NCBI GenBank assembly: GCA_009746045.1
Contig: RPFO01000938.1
Location: 846,262 to 910,261, forward strand
From: Mesostigma viride
Taxonomy: Eukaryota; Streptophyta; Mesostigmatophyceae; Mesostigmatales; Mesostigmataceae
Reading direction: 5' to 3'
DNA: 64,000 nucleotides
The notes under the pieces were generated by a model. It saw only the letters and a list, made by a program, of their open reading frames with translations. It was not told the origin of the DNA and did not search any database. This document shows positions 31,418 to 49,885 of the stretch, piece by piece. How positions within the stretch are numbered: the stretch's first letter is position 1; the number at the start of each line of letters is the position of its first letter. The position numbers and the translations under genes are program-made.

Positions 31418-34400
31418 CTATGACGTCGCGGCCGGTTTGGCATCTGCAGCCGCCCCACCGGTGGCACCGCCCGCGTCAGCGCCACGTGGCACTCCGCAGC
31501 TGCGCTTGTTGCACGCCTGGCGGTAGGGGTAGTTGAGGTTGCCGCACGCTTTGCACGTCCAGCTGCCCTCGGGCGCGGCCGCTGGTGGGACAAGAACGCA
31601 TGTGGTGGGGGACAAGAAGGCATGTGGTGGGGGACAAGAACGCATGTGGTGGGGAACAAGAACGCATGTGGTGGTGGGGGACAAGAACGAACGTGACAAG
31701 GGAACAAGGACGGACACAACAAGGGCCAAAATGAACAATTTTTTAGGCACTTTCTTAAAGGCTCCGTCGAAAAGATTTCTTTGAAATCTGTTTCCAGCCA
31801 CTACGGTTACGCTGTAAGGGCCAAGGTAACAAGAGGCAGAGCTGAAAGTCAATTCTGTAATAGAACCAGAACGTCCATTCTGAGTGAGGCAGGGACCACA
31901 ACCCAGCAGCAAGGAGGGGCATGCGGTTGACACTTGACTCACGCTTGGGCGGTGCGGCAGCCACAGGCGCGATGCCGGTGGTGAAGTTGAGGATGGGGAG
32001 CGTGCCGTTGAAGCCACCGGGCACCGCCTGATGCCAGCGACGGATGCAAGCAGGAAATTACCGCGATTGGGCGATGGATGGGTGAGTAAATAACTGTTAG
32101 TTAATGAATAGCTGGTCCATCATCATTGGGCACACAGGAAGCCATAGGCCTGGTGTCGTCCAATAAATGACCGAATATGTGATACGGTGGGGTAAATGAG
32201 ACTATAAAAACGACAGAGAACAACATGCCTGGCAATGAGATGCGTGACGGATGAAATTGATACGTATGCGATGTGTATGCGTCACGCCACCAACACGTGC
32301 AAGCACCTCTGGCTATGTGGAAGATAGCGGACAGGCAGGTCAAGGTGTTCGCTCCCCGAAACTACCAAAGGCCGCGCCTTGACCATGAACTCCTAGGCCA
32401 GGACGACGTCATTAGGGCATGCATGCCACGCGTACCGCCAGGGAAGGAGGACTATGCTAACTGCAGGTAATTCTGAGGCATGCTTACAGAGGCAGGCGGG
32501 TATGGATTACCAGCATTTGTACGGGTGCCCCTTTTTTCTGCCCTTTATTGTATCAGTACAGGCATGGAGTGACCCTGGTCAGCACTGGTTCCGGTCGTAC
32601 CGCCACCTGCTACGCTCCCTGTTAGGTGACGGCAGTAGTGCAGTGCCGCGAGCCGACCCTAACGCATTCCAGCCTGGGCGTAGCATATGCTCGCCACCAG
32701 CGCACATGTGCCATGATGACCACCGGTACCGGATGCCAGCCCTACTCGTGCTCACCAGCGTGGGCGTCGCGGGCTTGTCTTGCCCGCAGCTGCGCATGTT
32801 GCACTTGGTGCGGTAGGAGTAGTTGCGGTTGCCACAGCTCGGGCAGATCCAGTCGTTCAGGCTCAGGCCGGATAATGGCGCCGCGCCGGCTGCACGTAGC
32901 CAGTAAAGAGAAGGGAGTTGAAACAAAAAGGCCAAAAAAAAAAAAAAAACGCCCGGGGACAGAAGTTAGCAGCTAGGACTTCCGAATTCTAATTAGCAGC
33001 TGGAGAAATCAGCAGCACCAGCAACTGCGTGACCTACCCCACCAGAATTCCGGATCAGGAAGGCACTCTGTGGCAATCTAGGGCTCGAGAATGGAATCCC
33101 ACAGCTGACCTCGGCAATAAGGCTGCTTCGGCGCAACCCCTGGATGGAGGGGTCGGATAGCAAAGTCCCAAACTCTGGGTATCGGGGGCTGCCGCCTTTC
33201 GGAGTCCAGTTCTGATAATGAAGGGACTTTCTGGTTCTAGTACCATGAATGGACTTTCTGGTTCTAGTATAATGAATAGACTTTTGGTTCTAGTACCATG
33301 CATTTTCTGGTTCCAGTACCATGCATTGACTTTCTGGTTCGAATATCACAAACGGGCACCAGGGAGGCCGACACCCACACAACCTTATCCCAAACACCCA
33401 GCCGTCCGTGAGCTCTGGTTCCCCAACCTCCCCAAGGGGCACATGGGGGTCTGGGCCTAATTTTTTCTTTCTTGGCCTACGATTTTTATGGCCTGTGGCA
33501 TCTGGTCCGCGTGAGTGCACGCCTACACTTGCACCCAGAACAACACTAACAACACTAAATAAGTGAATCAGATAAAACTTAGATCAGAAAAACAGCACTT
33601 GCCCTTGGGAAATTTGCATCCCCCCCTCGTAGTGCAGTTGCCTACGTTGGCAAGCAATAAAAAAAAGAGGACAGGGACCAAACAACAGGTCACATCAGCA
33701 AGTAGCCACCCGTCCCTCTATTCACGCACAAGCAGGGAATAGCAGCCTGCCGCTACCTCTTGGCATGGCGATTGCGTTTAGGGGTTAGTTCCAGTTGTAT
33801 GCAACCGTCCCTTCGCATACGGCCACCTTCTCGGACAAGCAATCAAGTGCAGCACGACAAGCACTAGAAGGTGGCCGCACACGCCCACCTGTGTATTGCA
33901 TGGCAACCACGTTGGGATGACACTCCTATCAAGTGAGACAACGATCCTTTACACCCAACCTCCTCGGCTACCGACAAAAAGGCACCGACCTCTATGCGTG
34001 TGGGCATCCTCTGGTACAGATAACAGATACTAGTCCGTCAGGTACTAAATATAAGTAGTAGCATGCGCCCACCTCTCCGCTTGCGGTCATCTTCTGAGAA
34101 GAACATCGGAGGCGCCATGCCGTATTCATAAGCACCCAGGGGAAGTACGGGGGCAGCAGCCAGGGGGCCCCCGTACCCCATGATTGTTGGGATCCCCCCA
34201 GGGGCCCCATACGGCGCTGGTGCCGAGAGGGGGGCCATACCGCCCCCCCCGTAGGCCGCCAATATTCCCAGCTCAGGCGCACCGTAGGGTACTTGGTATG
34301 GCATCTGGGGCATGATGGGTTTGGGTCCCTGCATCACACAAAAGGTGCATAACCCGCCCCCCGCGTGTTAGAAGGCTCAAAGGAGCAAGGGTGAAAGAAG

Positions 34401-34689
34401 AGGCAGGGATTAGGGAGGGCACCGACTGCCAGAAGCATTTTATGCACTGCCCACCAATTCAAGAAAGTCCATCCGAACAACGTAAATTTAGCAGAGAGAG
34501 GGACCGGCTGATACAATCCCGTTAGTGATGACTATGCCATCACAGCAGCGCGGCCAGAGCACGTACGGTCGGCTTTGGAGCTCCACACTTGCGCATGTTG
34601 CAGGTGTTACGGCTCGCATAATTGCTATTCCCGCAGCTAGGGCAGATCCAGTCCTGCAGCCCGCCTGCGTCACGCCGGGCTCGCTTCAT
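31418..34689 (-). CDS. Triple RanBP2/NZF-type zinc-finger protein (plant At1g67325-like), complete
   Basis: Five exons agree in phase throughout: 34689-34567 (start MKRARRDAGG, finger 1 DWICPSCGNSNY...CNMRKC), 34328-34073 (Pro/Gly/Ala/Met-rich linker), 32889-32756 (finger 2 DWICPSCGNRNYSYRTKCNM), 32027-31943 (linker, FNGTLPILNFTT), 31581-31418 (finger 3 GSWTCKACGNLNYPYRQACN, stop TAG). Total 762 nt, 253 residues. An in-frame TGA upstream of the ATG supports the start. Each finger has W-x-C-x2-C-x10-C-x4-C, a zinc ribbon that in this family binds single-stranded RNA or ubiquitin. The order of finger, low-complexity linker, finger, linker and PEGSW-type finger matches the Arabidopsis family; RNA binding is inferred from that. 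It is transcribed divergently from menB. Confidence 0.9.
31585..31690. repeat. About 22-bp tandem repeat derived from an acceptor region
   Basis: Four to five units of the type gacaagaacgcatgtggtgg lie directly upstream (in gene sense) of the acceptor at 31582. On the coding strand each unit reads ttcttgtcccccaccaca, while the true acceptor reads ttcttgtcccaccag. Confidence 0.75.
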
Positions 34690-35902
34690 GTCCTGTTCGT
34701 CGTGAATAACAGGAGCACGGCAGAAGGGGTGTCAGGGAAACAACGACTGAACCCTGGGCACTACAACGGAAAGGGGACATGGAACGCGGGTTGCGAAGTA
34801 TCACACACCTGCATGTTGTGATTCCGTTAGAACTTCGGTTACAGGAGTTTATTATTCTACCGACACACGGGATACTGCCATTAACCTAGTGAGTAAGCAA
34901 GAAATCGAACAAAGCCATTCTCCTTTGATCTTAGCGGCGTGCCTTCATCCGTAACCTCAACCAGAATGAAGCTCGTACTAACTTCCCAACAATAGTCTGG
35001 AAGATATCTAAGCATATTAAAAACCTTGTCACCTTACATCGTAAATGGGTTTTTTCCTTTATTGTTCTTTGTTGTCACCCCTCGGCCCTCTTGCGCGGTG
35101 TTGACGAAAACTCCACGAAAGTACCTAGTTGCTGTGTTGCACCCTGGTTGCGCCAGGGTTGAGCGCAGAAAATTGGACTGCTTGACTGTACATGCTGTAC
35201 AGTAGGAGCTTGGTACAGTAGGAGTGCCAATTACTCCCCTGTGCCATGCCATCCAAAAGCTAGGTCGGCTCAGGGTCCCTTAAGTAAACACGTTAACCTG
35301 CGTGGGATCCAAATGCTTCAGTCAGCAGCCAGTACTGTACTGTAGAAGTGTGGGAAATTCCACCTGCCTACTGTATCTTACGTTGTGTCGCAAACTTTGC
35401 CGCAGACCCGCAGTGACTGACGCGATTACTGCCGCCTGAGTATCTGTAGTTGAAATAGGCTCCATGAGTTGCCCGTGTAACTGCGCTCGTTTTCCACCAC
35501 AATAGCCGAATATTGCTGAGATAGCTGTCAGCTGTGGGCTAGTTCAGGTACGTAGTGGAGGACAACGTCATCCCGCATCCGAGTTAGCGTCCTAATCGAA
35601 GTGGTGTCGTGCTATATCCACGAGGGAAGTAAAAAGTGGATGCTTAAACAGGATCTTTACCCACATGCCCAATGACAACCCATTAGAAGTCCAGTGGCTT
35701 CCGTGGTCTAGTAAGGCTCCGTTTTAGCCACTGACATCTTGACACCCTAGGCTTAGCAGGGATTAATTACTGGCTATATTTGGAATAAACGTACACCTAT
35801 TTACCTGGAAAAAGTGGATGCTTAGAAACGGCCTCGCACATTAAAAAGCTGCTCTCAGTACCAGGTAATAATACATTCAAGCTCTTCCATTTTGCGGAAA
35901 AA
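34690..35902. promoter_or_regulatory. Divergent intergenic region between the RanBP2-type gene and menB
   Basis: About 1.2 kb separates two complete, oppositely transcribed genes, so both promoters should lie here. I see no clear TATA box. A small palindromic motif (tgtacatgctgtaca) lies near 35188-35202, followed by gtacagtagg direct repeats. Confidence 0.4.
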
Positions 35903-43293
<7,391 letters not shown>

Positions 43294-44029
43294 ACAAGTT
43301 TGTCGGTGAAAATCTTCCAGCTGCACTGCAGGTCGGCCTTCCAATGGCTGTCAGTAATTGCTTTGTTAGCGGCTCCCCCTAGGCATCCCAAGGTAGTCAC
43401 CCGCAGGCCTACTTCTAAAGTCAGTGGAACAGCAAGTATCCATGGATCCTGGTATGGGGAAGATTGACGACCATTATCGCAGGTTTTCTTTCTGAGCCCA
43501 GTTAATGCCTAGGATGCAGCTGCTGTGTCAAGGAACAGCTATGAATCTGGACCCCCTTGGCCATACATCGGGCATGGTGCAAGTGCATGATGGAGACAGA
43601 GAAAGCTCTAGCCGGTGCAGGCTAGCCATGAGCAGGATACGTCTGTTGCGTGCTGAACCATTCCGTTAGTACTGCACGTGCCTTCGCGAGGGCATGCAGG
43701 AATGCGGGTAATTTGTACAAGATGCAGGCGACGTGTGACGAGACACAGTTGATGCATTGTGGGACATCCCACGCGCTGCCTTGGCAGGCGAGATGTGGGA
43801 TGCGGATCTGCAGTCATCATTTCGTTATTTCCGCATTGCTGTACCATGGCGTCACTATATGATAATTTGATTGCTCCCTGGCAGTAGGGCGCATGCATGC
43901 ATGAGATTTGTTACAATGCCTTCATCTGGACACACGTTCAGATTAATTAGATCATGGCATAAAAGTGGCAGTTGTTATGGTATACGCTAGCCATGGCGCG
44001 TTCGGACAATCACACCCAAACTGGCAGCT
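43294..44029. other. Downstream region of menB
   Basis: No gene was recognised. It probably holds the menB 3' UTR and poly(A) site. Confidence 0.5.
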
Positions 44030-44510
44030 AGGCTCAACGGCACGGTTTACAGGATGCTCCGACAGGTCCTTAACGTAGGGTTTTCCGAGCGTCCGTCATC
44101 AGAGTCTTTGTATCATGGCATGCCTCGTATTTCGGACGAGATTAGGCAGCGTAGGATAGCATTTGTAGGACACCTTGCTCGCACCAGCCAGGTCGACACC
44201 GCCCTTGGTCTGGCCGGCCCCCAGCGGCTTGGCCAGCCAGGGCGACACATTCTGATCGACCTGGCCTGGCCCCAAGGGCATTCCCAAAAGGGTAGGGAAA
44301 CCTGTCACGAACTACATCCAGATGTTGCTGGACAACCTACTGGTCCCAGCCCAGTTTGAGCACCGCATCCACTCTCTCTCCCGTCTTTGGACTGCCATGC
44401 AGGACAAGACGCGGTGGCAGAAGATTGTCAAGGCGCACACGCCCGACCCTGTGGGCAAGCCCCCTCCCCACAAGCGGAGGAGGCGTTTTGATGAGTAGTG
44501 TAGTTAGGAT
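44030..44510 (+). mobile_element. LINE fragment, second subfamily (RT C-terminal region)
   Basis: The translated pieces LYHGMPRISDEIRQRRIAFVG and HLARTSQVDT correspond to MPYITSTIKQRRLQLVG and HLARTNQVDT of the full LINE at 48630-48710, but the sequence is clearly diverged. It ends with DKTRWQKIVKAHTPDPVGK and a Lys/Arg tail before a stop near 44500. A frame break occurs near 44290. Confidence 0.75.
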
Positions 44511-44689
44511 CGATTTTCTAGACTAGATAGCTTAGAGTTAGGATAGTTCGATTACGCGGCTTCCTCTGGACACCCCACCCATCCATCATGGAATATGTGC
44601 TACATGATAATTAATTAATCTCCCAACGGAGGCATGTTATAATTTAATCGCGCGTTAGCTCAGGCCTGGCTGACAGCTAGTGGCAACTT

Positions 44690-44905
44690 GACCCCAGTGA
44701 CTATCGGGGCCGGTGTCTGCCTCCAGAGCGCCACGCAGGAGTTTTTCATGCGCGTGATGCTGCACAGACTCCGCGCTGCGCTGGACCCACACCTGGGTGA
44801 GTCACAGATGGGTTTCCGTATGACGTGGCCGTAACACTGCCATGGCTGTGTTTGTCGCGCGCCGGTTGGTGAAGGAGGTGCGCCGCATGCATGTGGGAGG
44901 CACTT
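44690..44905 (+). mobile_element. LINE fragment, second subfamily (RT core)
   Basis: The frame GVCLQSATQEFFMRVMLHRL followed by RAALDPHLGESQMGFR aligns with GVCIQSAPLKLL...LNRL and HLSETQHGFR of the full LINE. It is broken directly afterwards and resumes in another frame with AVFVARRLVKEV. Confidence 0.7.
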
Positions 44906-45093
44906 TGGGCCATCCTAGCTCTGGATCGCGTGCCACCAGCATTTATAGCCGAGCTACAATACCTAGTAACGTGCCCACTAACGCACGATACACAACCAGC
45001 CATAGCCTTAGCTTAGCCTTTGTACAGCCATGCTACGTCCTGGCTATGTTCAGATTACTTGCCCACGCTCCTTGTTATGATATGAGTGAGTAT

Positions 45094-45186
45094 ATTATCA
45101 AGGAGACAACCAGCGCAGGCCAGAAATCGGGAGAATCCGGACCATGGTAGCTCGAGCCTGCCGTTATCTTGTCCGCGTGTTCGAGT
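45094..45186 (+). repeat. Dispersed repeat R1, short form
   Basis: It runs from tatcaaggagacaacc to cttgtccgcgtgttcgag and lies just 5' of the LINE, next to R3-like sequence at 45295-45352. Confidence 0.75.
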
Positions 45187-45785
45187 ATTATGCCTTGACG
45201 CATGGCGATCCATTCATGACGCCATGGAATATGCTCACATATGGGTCTAGCTCATTGCACCCACAGAACTTGCCGGATCATCGTCTATCGTGTCCGATTG
45301 CTGCTGTGGCATGCCTCTGGCATGAAGGAGAAAGGGGGTGTATGCCCTTTCTTCGTCTACGCACGTCCCGGGTATGGATGGCGCCCGGTAAGGGCACACC
45401 CTCGCGGCCTCGCGGTACAATAGGCTTTGGGCACAGCCTTTATAAACAAGCCCCTTTCCATCCTCATGTCGCACCGTGCGAGCATGATCAGGATGCAAGG
45501 TCGCCAGGCACGCCACGGTCAACCTTCCCGCCAATTTACCAGCCTTACACGCCTCCTAGCCCGCCTCGAGCGGGATGAGGCCCAGTCGACACGCCGGCGA
45601 CCCCAGCCAGGACGGAGACGACGCATATGATCCGTCCTGAAAGAAAGCCTCCATGCGTTGACAAGCACTGATTAACCCCACTCGCCACCCTCCCCCTCCC
45701 CCCCCCCCACCCCACCCCACCCCCACCTCCAGCACTACCCTTCTCCACCCCCACCCCCACCCCCACCCCCCCGCTAATAGGGCAA

Positions 45786-46797
45786 CGGCCCATTCTTGGT
45801 ATTGCAAGTTTTAACGTGCGCACCCTCCCTGCAGATCCTTCTACGAGCGGCGGCACCCCAGCACGCCAACGCGTCGACGAGCTGATCGCCCTGTGCGCCG
45901 ACAACAAGATCGCTGTTCTTGGAGTCCAGGAGCACCGACGCACCGTTGACCCTCAGCACGCGGTCAACGGTCTGCTGGTCGACGACCTGCGTGCAGGCTG
46001 GCGGTTCCACTATGGTGGCGGCGACGCGCCGGGCCAAGGTGGTGTGGGCCTCTTGTGCTCGCCGGCAGCATCAGAGCAGCTCCAGTCCATCGTGCTGCGG
46101 TCCCCGCGTGTGCTAGTGGCCACTTTTTCAGCCACTGAGGGCCATTCACACCACACGCTAACCGTTATCGTGGGATATGCACCACATGCGGGTCGAGCTC
46201 AGGCGGAACGTCAGGCCTTCTTCGACGCCCTCAAGGAGGAGGAGGCCAACATCCCAGCTCGGCACTTCCTGGTTATGCTGCTCGACGCCAACGCCACGCT
46301 GCCAGTTGGCACTGGGGGCGCTCAGTATTCCCCACCAACACGACAGCCAACGGTAACACGCCTTTATTTGCGAATCTGCTGGCAGAATCTGCGCTGGTTG
46401 CATGCAATGCTTCTTTCGCACGCCCCGCTGAGCAGCTGGCCACCTTTTTTGGGCCGTCGGATCGGGTGGTGTGCCTTGATTATGTCTGCGTACGTCGGGC
46501 TCAGCGCCCCTCAGTTGTCGATGCTCGCGTCCTGCAAGATTCTGTCAGCACGGTGGAATCTGATCATCGTCTCGTGCTCGCTCGCATCAGATTGCGGTTT
46601 CCTGGGGTGAAACCGTCGCGACAGCTGGCACCTCAGCCAGATCTGAAAGTGCTCCGGATTGTGCTGAAGGATGCCGACAAGATGTCAGCAGCAGAGCAGG
46701 CCGCTATGTCGCACAGGGATGATTTCCTGGCCGTATTCGACGCCGGGGGCAGCCGACAGCAGTTACACGCCATTCCGCCGCCGGGGGATATTCAGTG
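45786..46797 (+). pseudogene. LINE endonuclease (exonuclease-endonuclease-phosphatase fold) domain, frameshifted
   Basis: The motifs of an APE-type nuclease occur in order: IASFNVRTL (metal-site Asn), VLGVQEHRR (catalytic Glu), GGVGLLCSP, VIVGYAPHAG, LLDANA (Asp/Asn pair), LDYVCVRR and VESDHRLVLARI (the terminal SDH motif). The reading frame changes once between LLDANA and LDYVC, near 46325. In a live element this domain nicks target DNA to prime reverse transcription. Confidence 0.8.
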
Positions 46798-48184
46798 ATC
46801 CTCCGTGGTGTCGCCGCCAAGTATCGCCTGGCTGCCCGCACCCTCCCCACCTTGCCTCCGCGTCGGCAGCTTGCTGTCCACCGTCACGCACCGACAGTGG
46901 TCGCCGCCAGGCAGATGCTCCGCCGCAACAGAGATCCGATCGCCAAACCTGGGCTGCAAGCAGCTCTGAGGGCCGCCTACGAGCAGGCTGAGAAGGCAGA
47001 TGCTCAGCAGATGGTCAAGGACCTGCGCAGCTGCCAGCAGAAGCACGACGGCAAGGGGGCCTGGTTCTGGTACAAGCGCCTCGGGCACCCGGACGGCCTC
47101 GGCCGGCCCCACCGCCACGACGTCCCCGGCGCCCCAGCCAAGCGGCTTCGTACCTGGGCCACGGCCACGGCCGAGGTCGTGGGGACAGCTGCGCCGCCCC
47201 CACCCCTGCTCCCAGCCGCCGCCGCCCGCGGCCGCCCTGGCCGGCCCCGCTGGGCCCCCTGCCCCGCCTAGGTCAGCGGCGGACTACCTAGTCCCCCCGC
47301 TGGTCGGCCCACTTGGCGACCCGTCTGACATGCCTCCTTTCACCTCTCGCGAGGTCACGGAGGCGGTCCAGCGCCTGCGTTATGACGCAGCCACCGGCTC
47401 TGACAAGATTCCGGCCGCAGTTGTAAAACTAGCAGCCGAATTCGAGGACACAGGTGTTATGCTGCTCTTCCGGGACATCTGCAACCGCCTTCTGCTGTCG
47501 TCGCAACCACCTCCAGCGGCCTGGCAACACAGTTTTCGCACGATGCTGTACAAGAACAAGGGGTCGCCTGCCGACCCCGGCAACTACAGAGGGGTGTGCA
47601 TTCAAAGTGCCCCCCTCAAGCTTCTTATTATGCGGCTCATCCTGAACCGCCTGCGCACGGCCCTGGACGGTCACCTCAGCGAGACTCAGCACGGCTTTCG
47701 CTCAGGTCGCAACACAGTACAGGCGCTCTTCGCTACTCGCCGACTGGTGGAGGAACTGCAACGCCTTCAGCCTGGTGAGTCCCCTTTGCACCTTGTGCTG
47801 GTGGACTTCATCAAAGCCTTCGATTCGGTTTTCTGGCCTGCGCTTTGGGACATCCTCGAGTTGTTCCGGATTCCCCGCCCCCTGATTGCTGTCATCCGCA
47901 ACCTGTATGAAGGGTCCACCACTTCGGTGCGCACTTCTTACGGGACCACGCCCCCATGCCCTTTACAGAAGGGTGTGTGGCAGGGCTGCGTGCTGTCGCC
48001 CTACCTGTTCATTATTGTTGTCGAATACGTAATGATTCAGGCGCGCAAGCGATTTGCCCGCATCGTGGGCAGGGAACCAGGAGTGCAGGTTGCTAACAAA
48101 TTCTGGCATGGCGGTGCGGACACGGAGATTCGGCTAGCAGACATCATTTACGCAGACGACACCACCCTCTTTCGAGGACACTGA
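46795..48184 (+). pseudogene. LINE reverse transcriptase domain, frameshifted
   Basis: A linker (LRAAYEQAEKADAQQMVKDL) leads, after a frame change near 47200, to the RT: ATGSDKIPAAVVK, NYRGVCIQSAPLK, TQHGFRSGRNTVQ, LVDFIKAFDSVFW (catalytic motif A), LQKGVWQGCVLSPYLF (motif B) and IIYADDTTLF (motif C, YADD). The catalytic Asp residues are present, but the frame ends directly after motif C at 48184. Confidence 0.85.
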
Positions 48185-48979
48185 GCACGTGCAGACATGG
48201 CTTGACTGCCTGGCTCTCGAGGCCCGTGCAGTGGGGCTTGAGGTCAGCAAGAAGACAGAGGCCCTGGCGGTTGGGCTCACCAACTCACCGCCGCCCCTCT
48301 ATCTCCTAGACGGCTCTCGAGTCCCGTATCGGGACCGCGTTAAGCTGCTGGGCAGCCTGCTCCCCAGCTGCGAGGTTGATGTGGACCATCGCATCTCCCT
48401 CGCCTGGCACGCTTTACGTCAGTACCGGGCCCTGTGGCGCAAGCCCCTGGGCAAGATCGAGAAACAGGACCTGTTCAAGGTCCTCGTCCTTCCTGTTCTC
48501 ACGTATGGCGCCGAGACGTGGACCCTCACCGCCGACCTGGCCCGCAAGCTGGACGGCGCGGTCACTAGCATGCTGCGTTCCATTTTCAGAGTAGGATATG
48601 CTGCTCATGTCCGCAATGAGGACCTTTACCAGGGCATGCCCTATATCACCAGCACCATTAAGCAACGCCGCCTGCAGCTTGTAGGGCACCTAGCTCGCAC
48701 CAACCAGGTAGACACCTCACGTGGCCCCCCCGCAGGACTGCGACCAGCCCAGCCTGGCCGGCACCTCCTGACGTGGGCTGGGCCTAGTGATGTTAGACGC
48801 CGCAAGGCCCGCACCTTCAAGGAACAGCTAGTAGAGGACATGGGGGGCCTCGGCCTCTCCGTGATTTGGAAGAAGATGATGGACAAGGGCAAGTGGGCCC
48901 AGGTCATAGAGGACAATGAGCCCCCCCCAGTGGGGAAGCGCCCGCGTGTGCAGTCCCGCGGGAGGCACGCCAGATAGCT
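48185..48979 (+). pseudogene. LINE RT thumb and C-terminal domain
   Basis: It continues the RT one frame away from motif C: EHVQTWLDCLALEARAVGLE, KTEALAVGL, YRDRVKLLGSLL, VLVLPVLTYGAETWTLT, IKQRRLQLVGHLARTNQVDT, and a terminal GLGLSVIWKKMMDKGKWAQV before a basic tail and TAG. It is the region most often kept in the truncated copies in this window. Confidence 0.85.
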
Positions 48980-49167
48980 CCCCCTCGGGCAGCGTGCGGC
49001 TGCCTAGACAGATGTTGTAGATAGAATGCTGTTAGGTAGATGTAGTATGTAGCCAATATAGATAGATTAGACCGGTAGGAATGTTGCACCCATCCATCCA
49101 TCCATCGGGGTTAATGCTCCGTGACTCCCCAACGGGAGCACGAGTCTAATTAATTAATTAATTAATT

Positions 49168-49250
49168 CCTGCTGTGCACACACAGGGATTAAAAGCACTT
49201 CGGTGCTCCGTGACTCGGACCCAACGGGAGAACGAGTTAAATTAATTAAT
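49168..49250 (+). repeat. Dispersed repeat R3 (second half) next to the LINE end
   Basis: It shares ctgtgcacacacagggatta, aaaagcactt, gtgctccgtgactc and ttaattaatt with 14205-14290. Confidence 0.7.
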
Positions 49251-49457
49251 TTCTTTATTATTTTCCCCTTTTTCCATTTTAATTTATATTTTCTCACTTT
49301 TTCTTTTAACCATTCGTGTGTGTGCGTTCTCTTTTTCCTTCTTAGTTTTGTTTTTTTTCTATATTAAACCTTTCTGGTTTGTTACCATCTGTCTCCCTCC
49401 ATGCAGGTCTTCCTACAGATATCCACGTGGCTCCCGCGGTCTTCGTGTCTTTCCTCT

Positions 49458-49516
49458 CAGACAACTACCTTAGTCGTTCGACATTGGATCGCCATGCGTC
49501 CAGGAATAGTTGTCTC
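49458..49516. mobile_element. MITE-like foldback element, second copy
   Basis: AGACAACTA near the start and TAGTTGTCT near the end form the terminal inverted repeat. The interior ttggatcgccatgcgtccag matches the 29348 copy. Confidence 0.5.
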
Positions 49517-49606
49517 ACTGAATATGTGGCATGCTAGTGGCAACTGGAATAAAACAAATTATGTTTAACATTTGTCAACTTCAATCCCACTTACTGTACC
49601 GGCCAT

Positions 49607-49885
49607 ATGAGACAACTAGCGCAGGCAAAAAATCTGGAGAATCCGGACCATGGTAGCTCGAGCCTGCCGTTATTTTTTCCGCATTTTCAGTCGTTCAGGA
49701 TGATGAATATGAATGGAGATGGACATGTGTAGCCTTGTTCAGTGAAATTATGGCTGGCTTACGCTAAGAGCGACTAGATTACCTGGACGACCGGTGGGGC
49801 CGGAAACAGCTTGCTTGATCAGGGCGTGTGTTTCGAGCCTAACTGGCCTGGAGTGTGTAGTGGTGAGTACCATTCCTGCGATCGC
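49607..49885 (+). repeat. Dispersed repeat R1, long form
   Basis: It has both conserved blocks, with a few indels (for example loss of the TTCGAG core in the B-box-like region). Confidence 0.7.

Larger units (their letters stand above)
45430..49168 (+). mobile_element. Near full-length non-LTR retrotransposon (APE-endonuclease/RT LINE), inactivated
   Basis: In order: a short basic frame (45430-45630), C-rich spacer, endonuclease domain, linker, reverse transcriptase, C-terminal domain, then a 3' UTR (agattagaccggtagga, catccatccatc) and a terminal block ending in (aatt)n at about 49168. The EN, linker, RT and C-terminal parts lie in different frames at about 46325, 46790, 47200 and 48180, so at least four frameshifts separate what should be continuous coding. 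The IASFNVRTL endonuclease start and a YGAETWTLT C-terminal motif suggest an RTE/Jockey-like clade; clade placement is tentative. The 5' boundary is uncertain. Confidence 0.85.
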
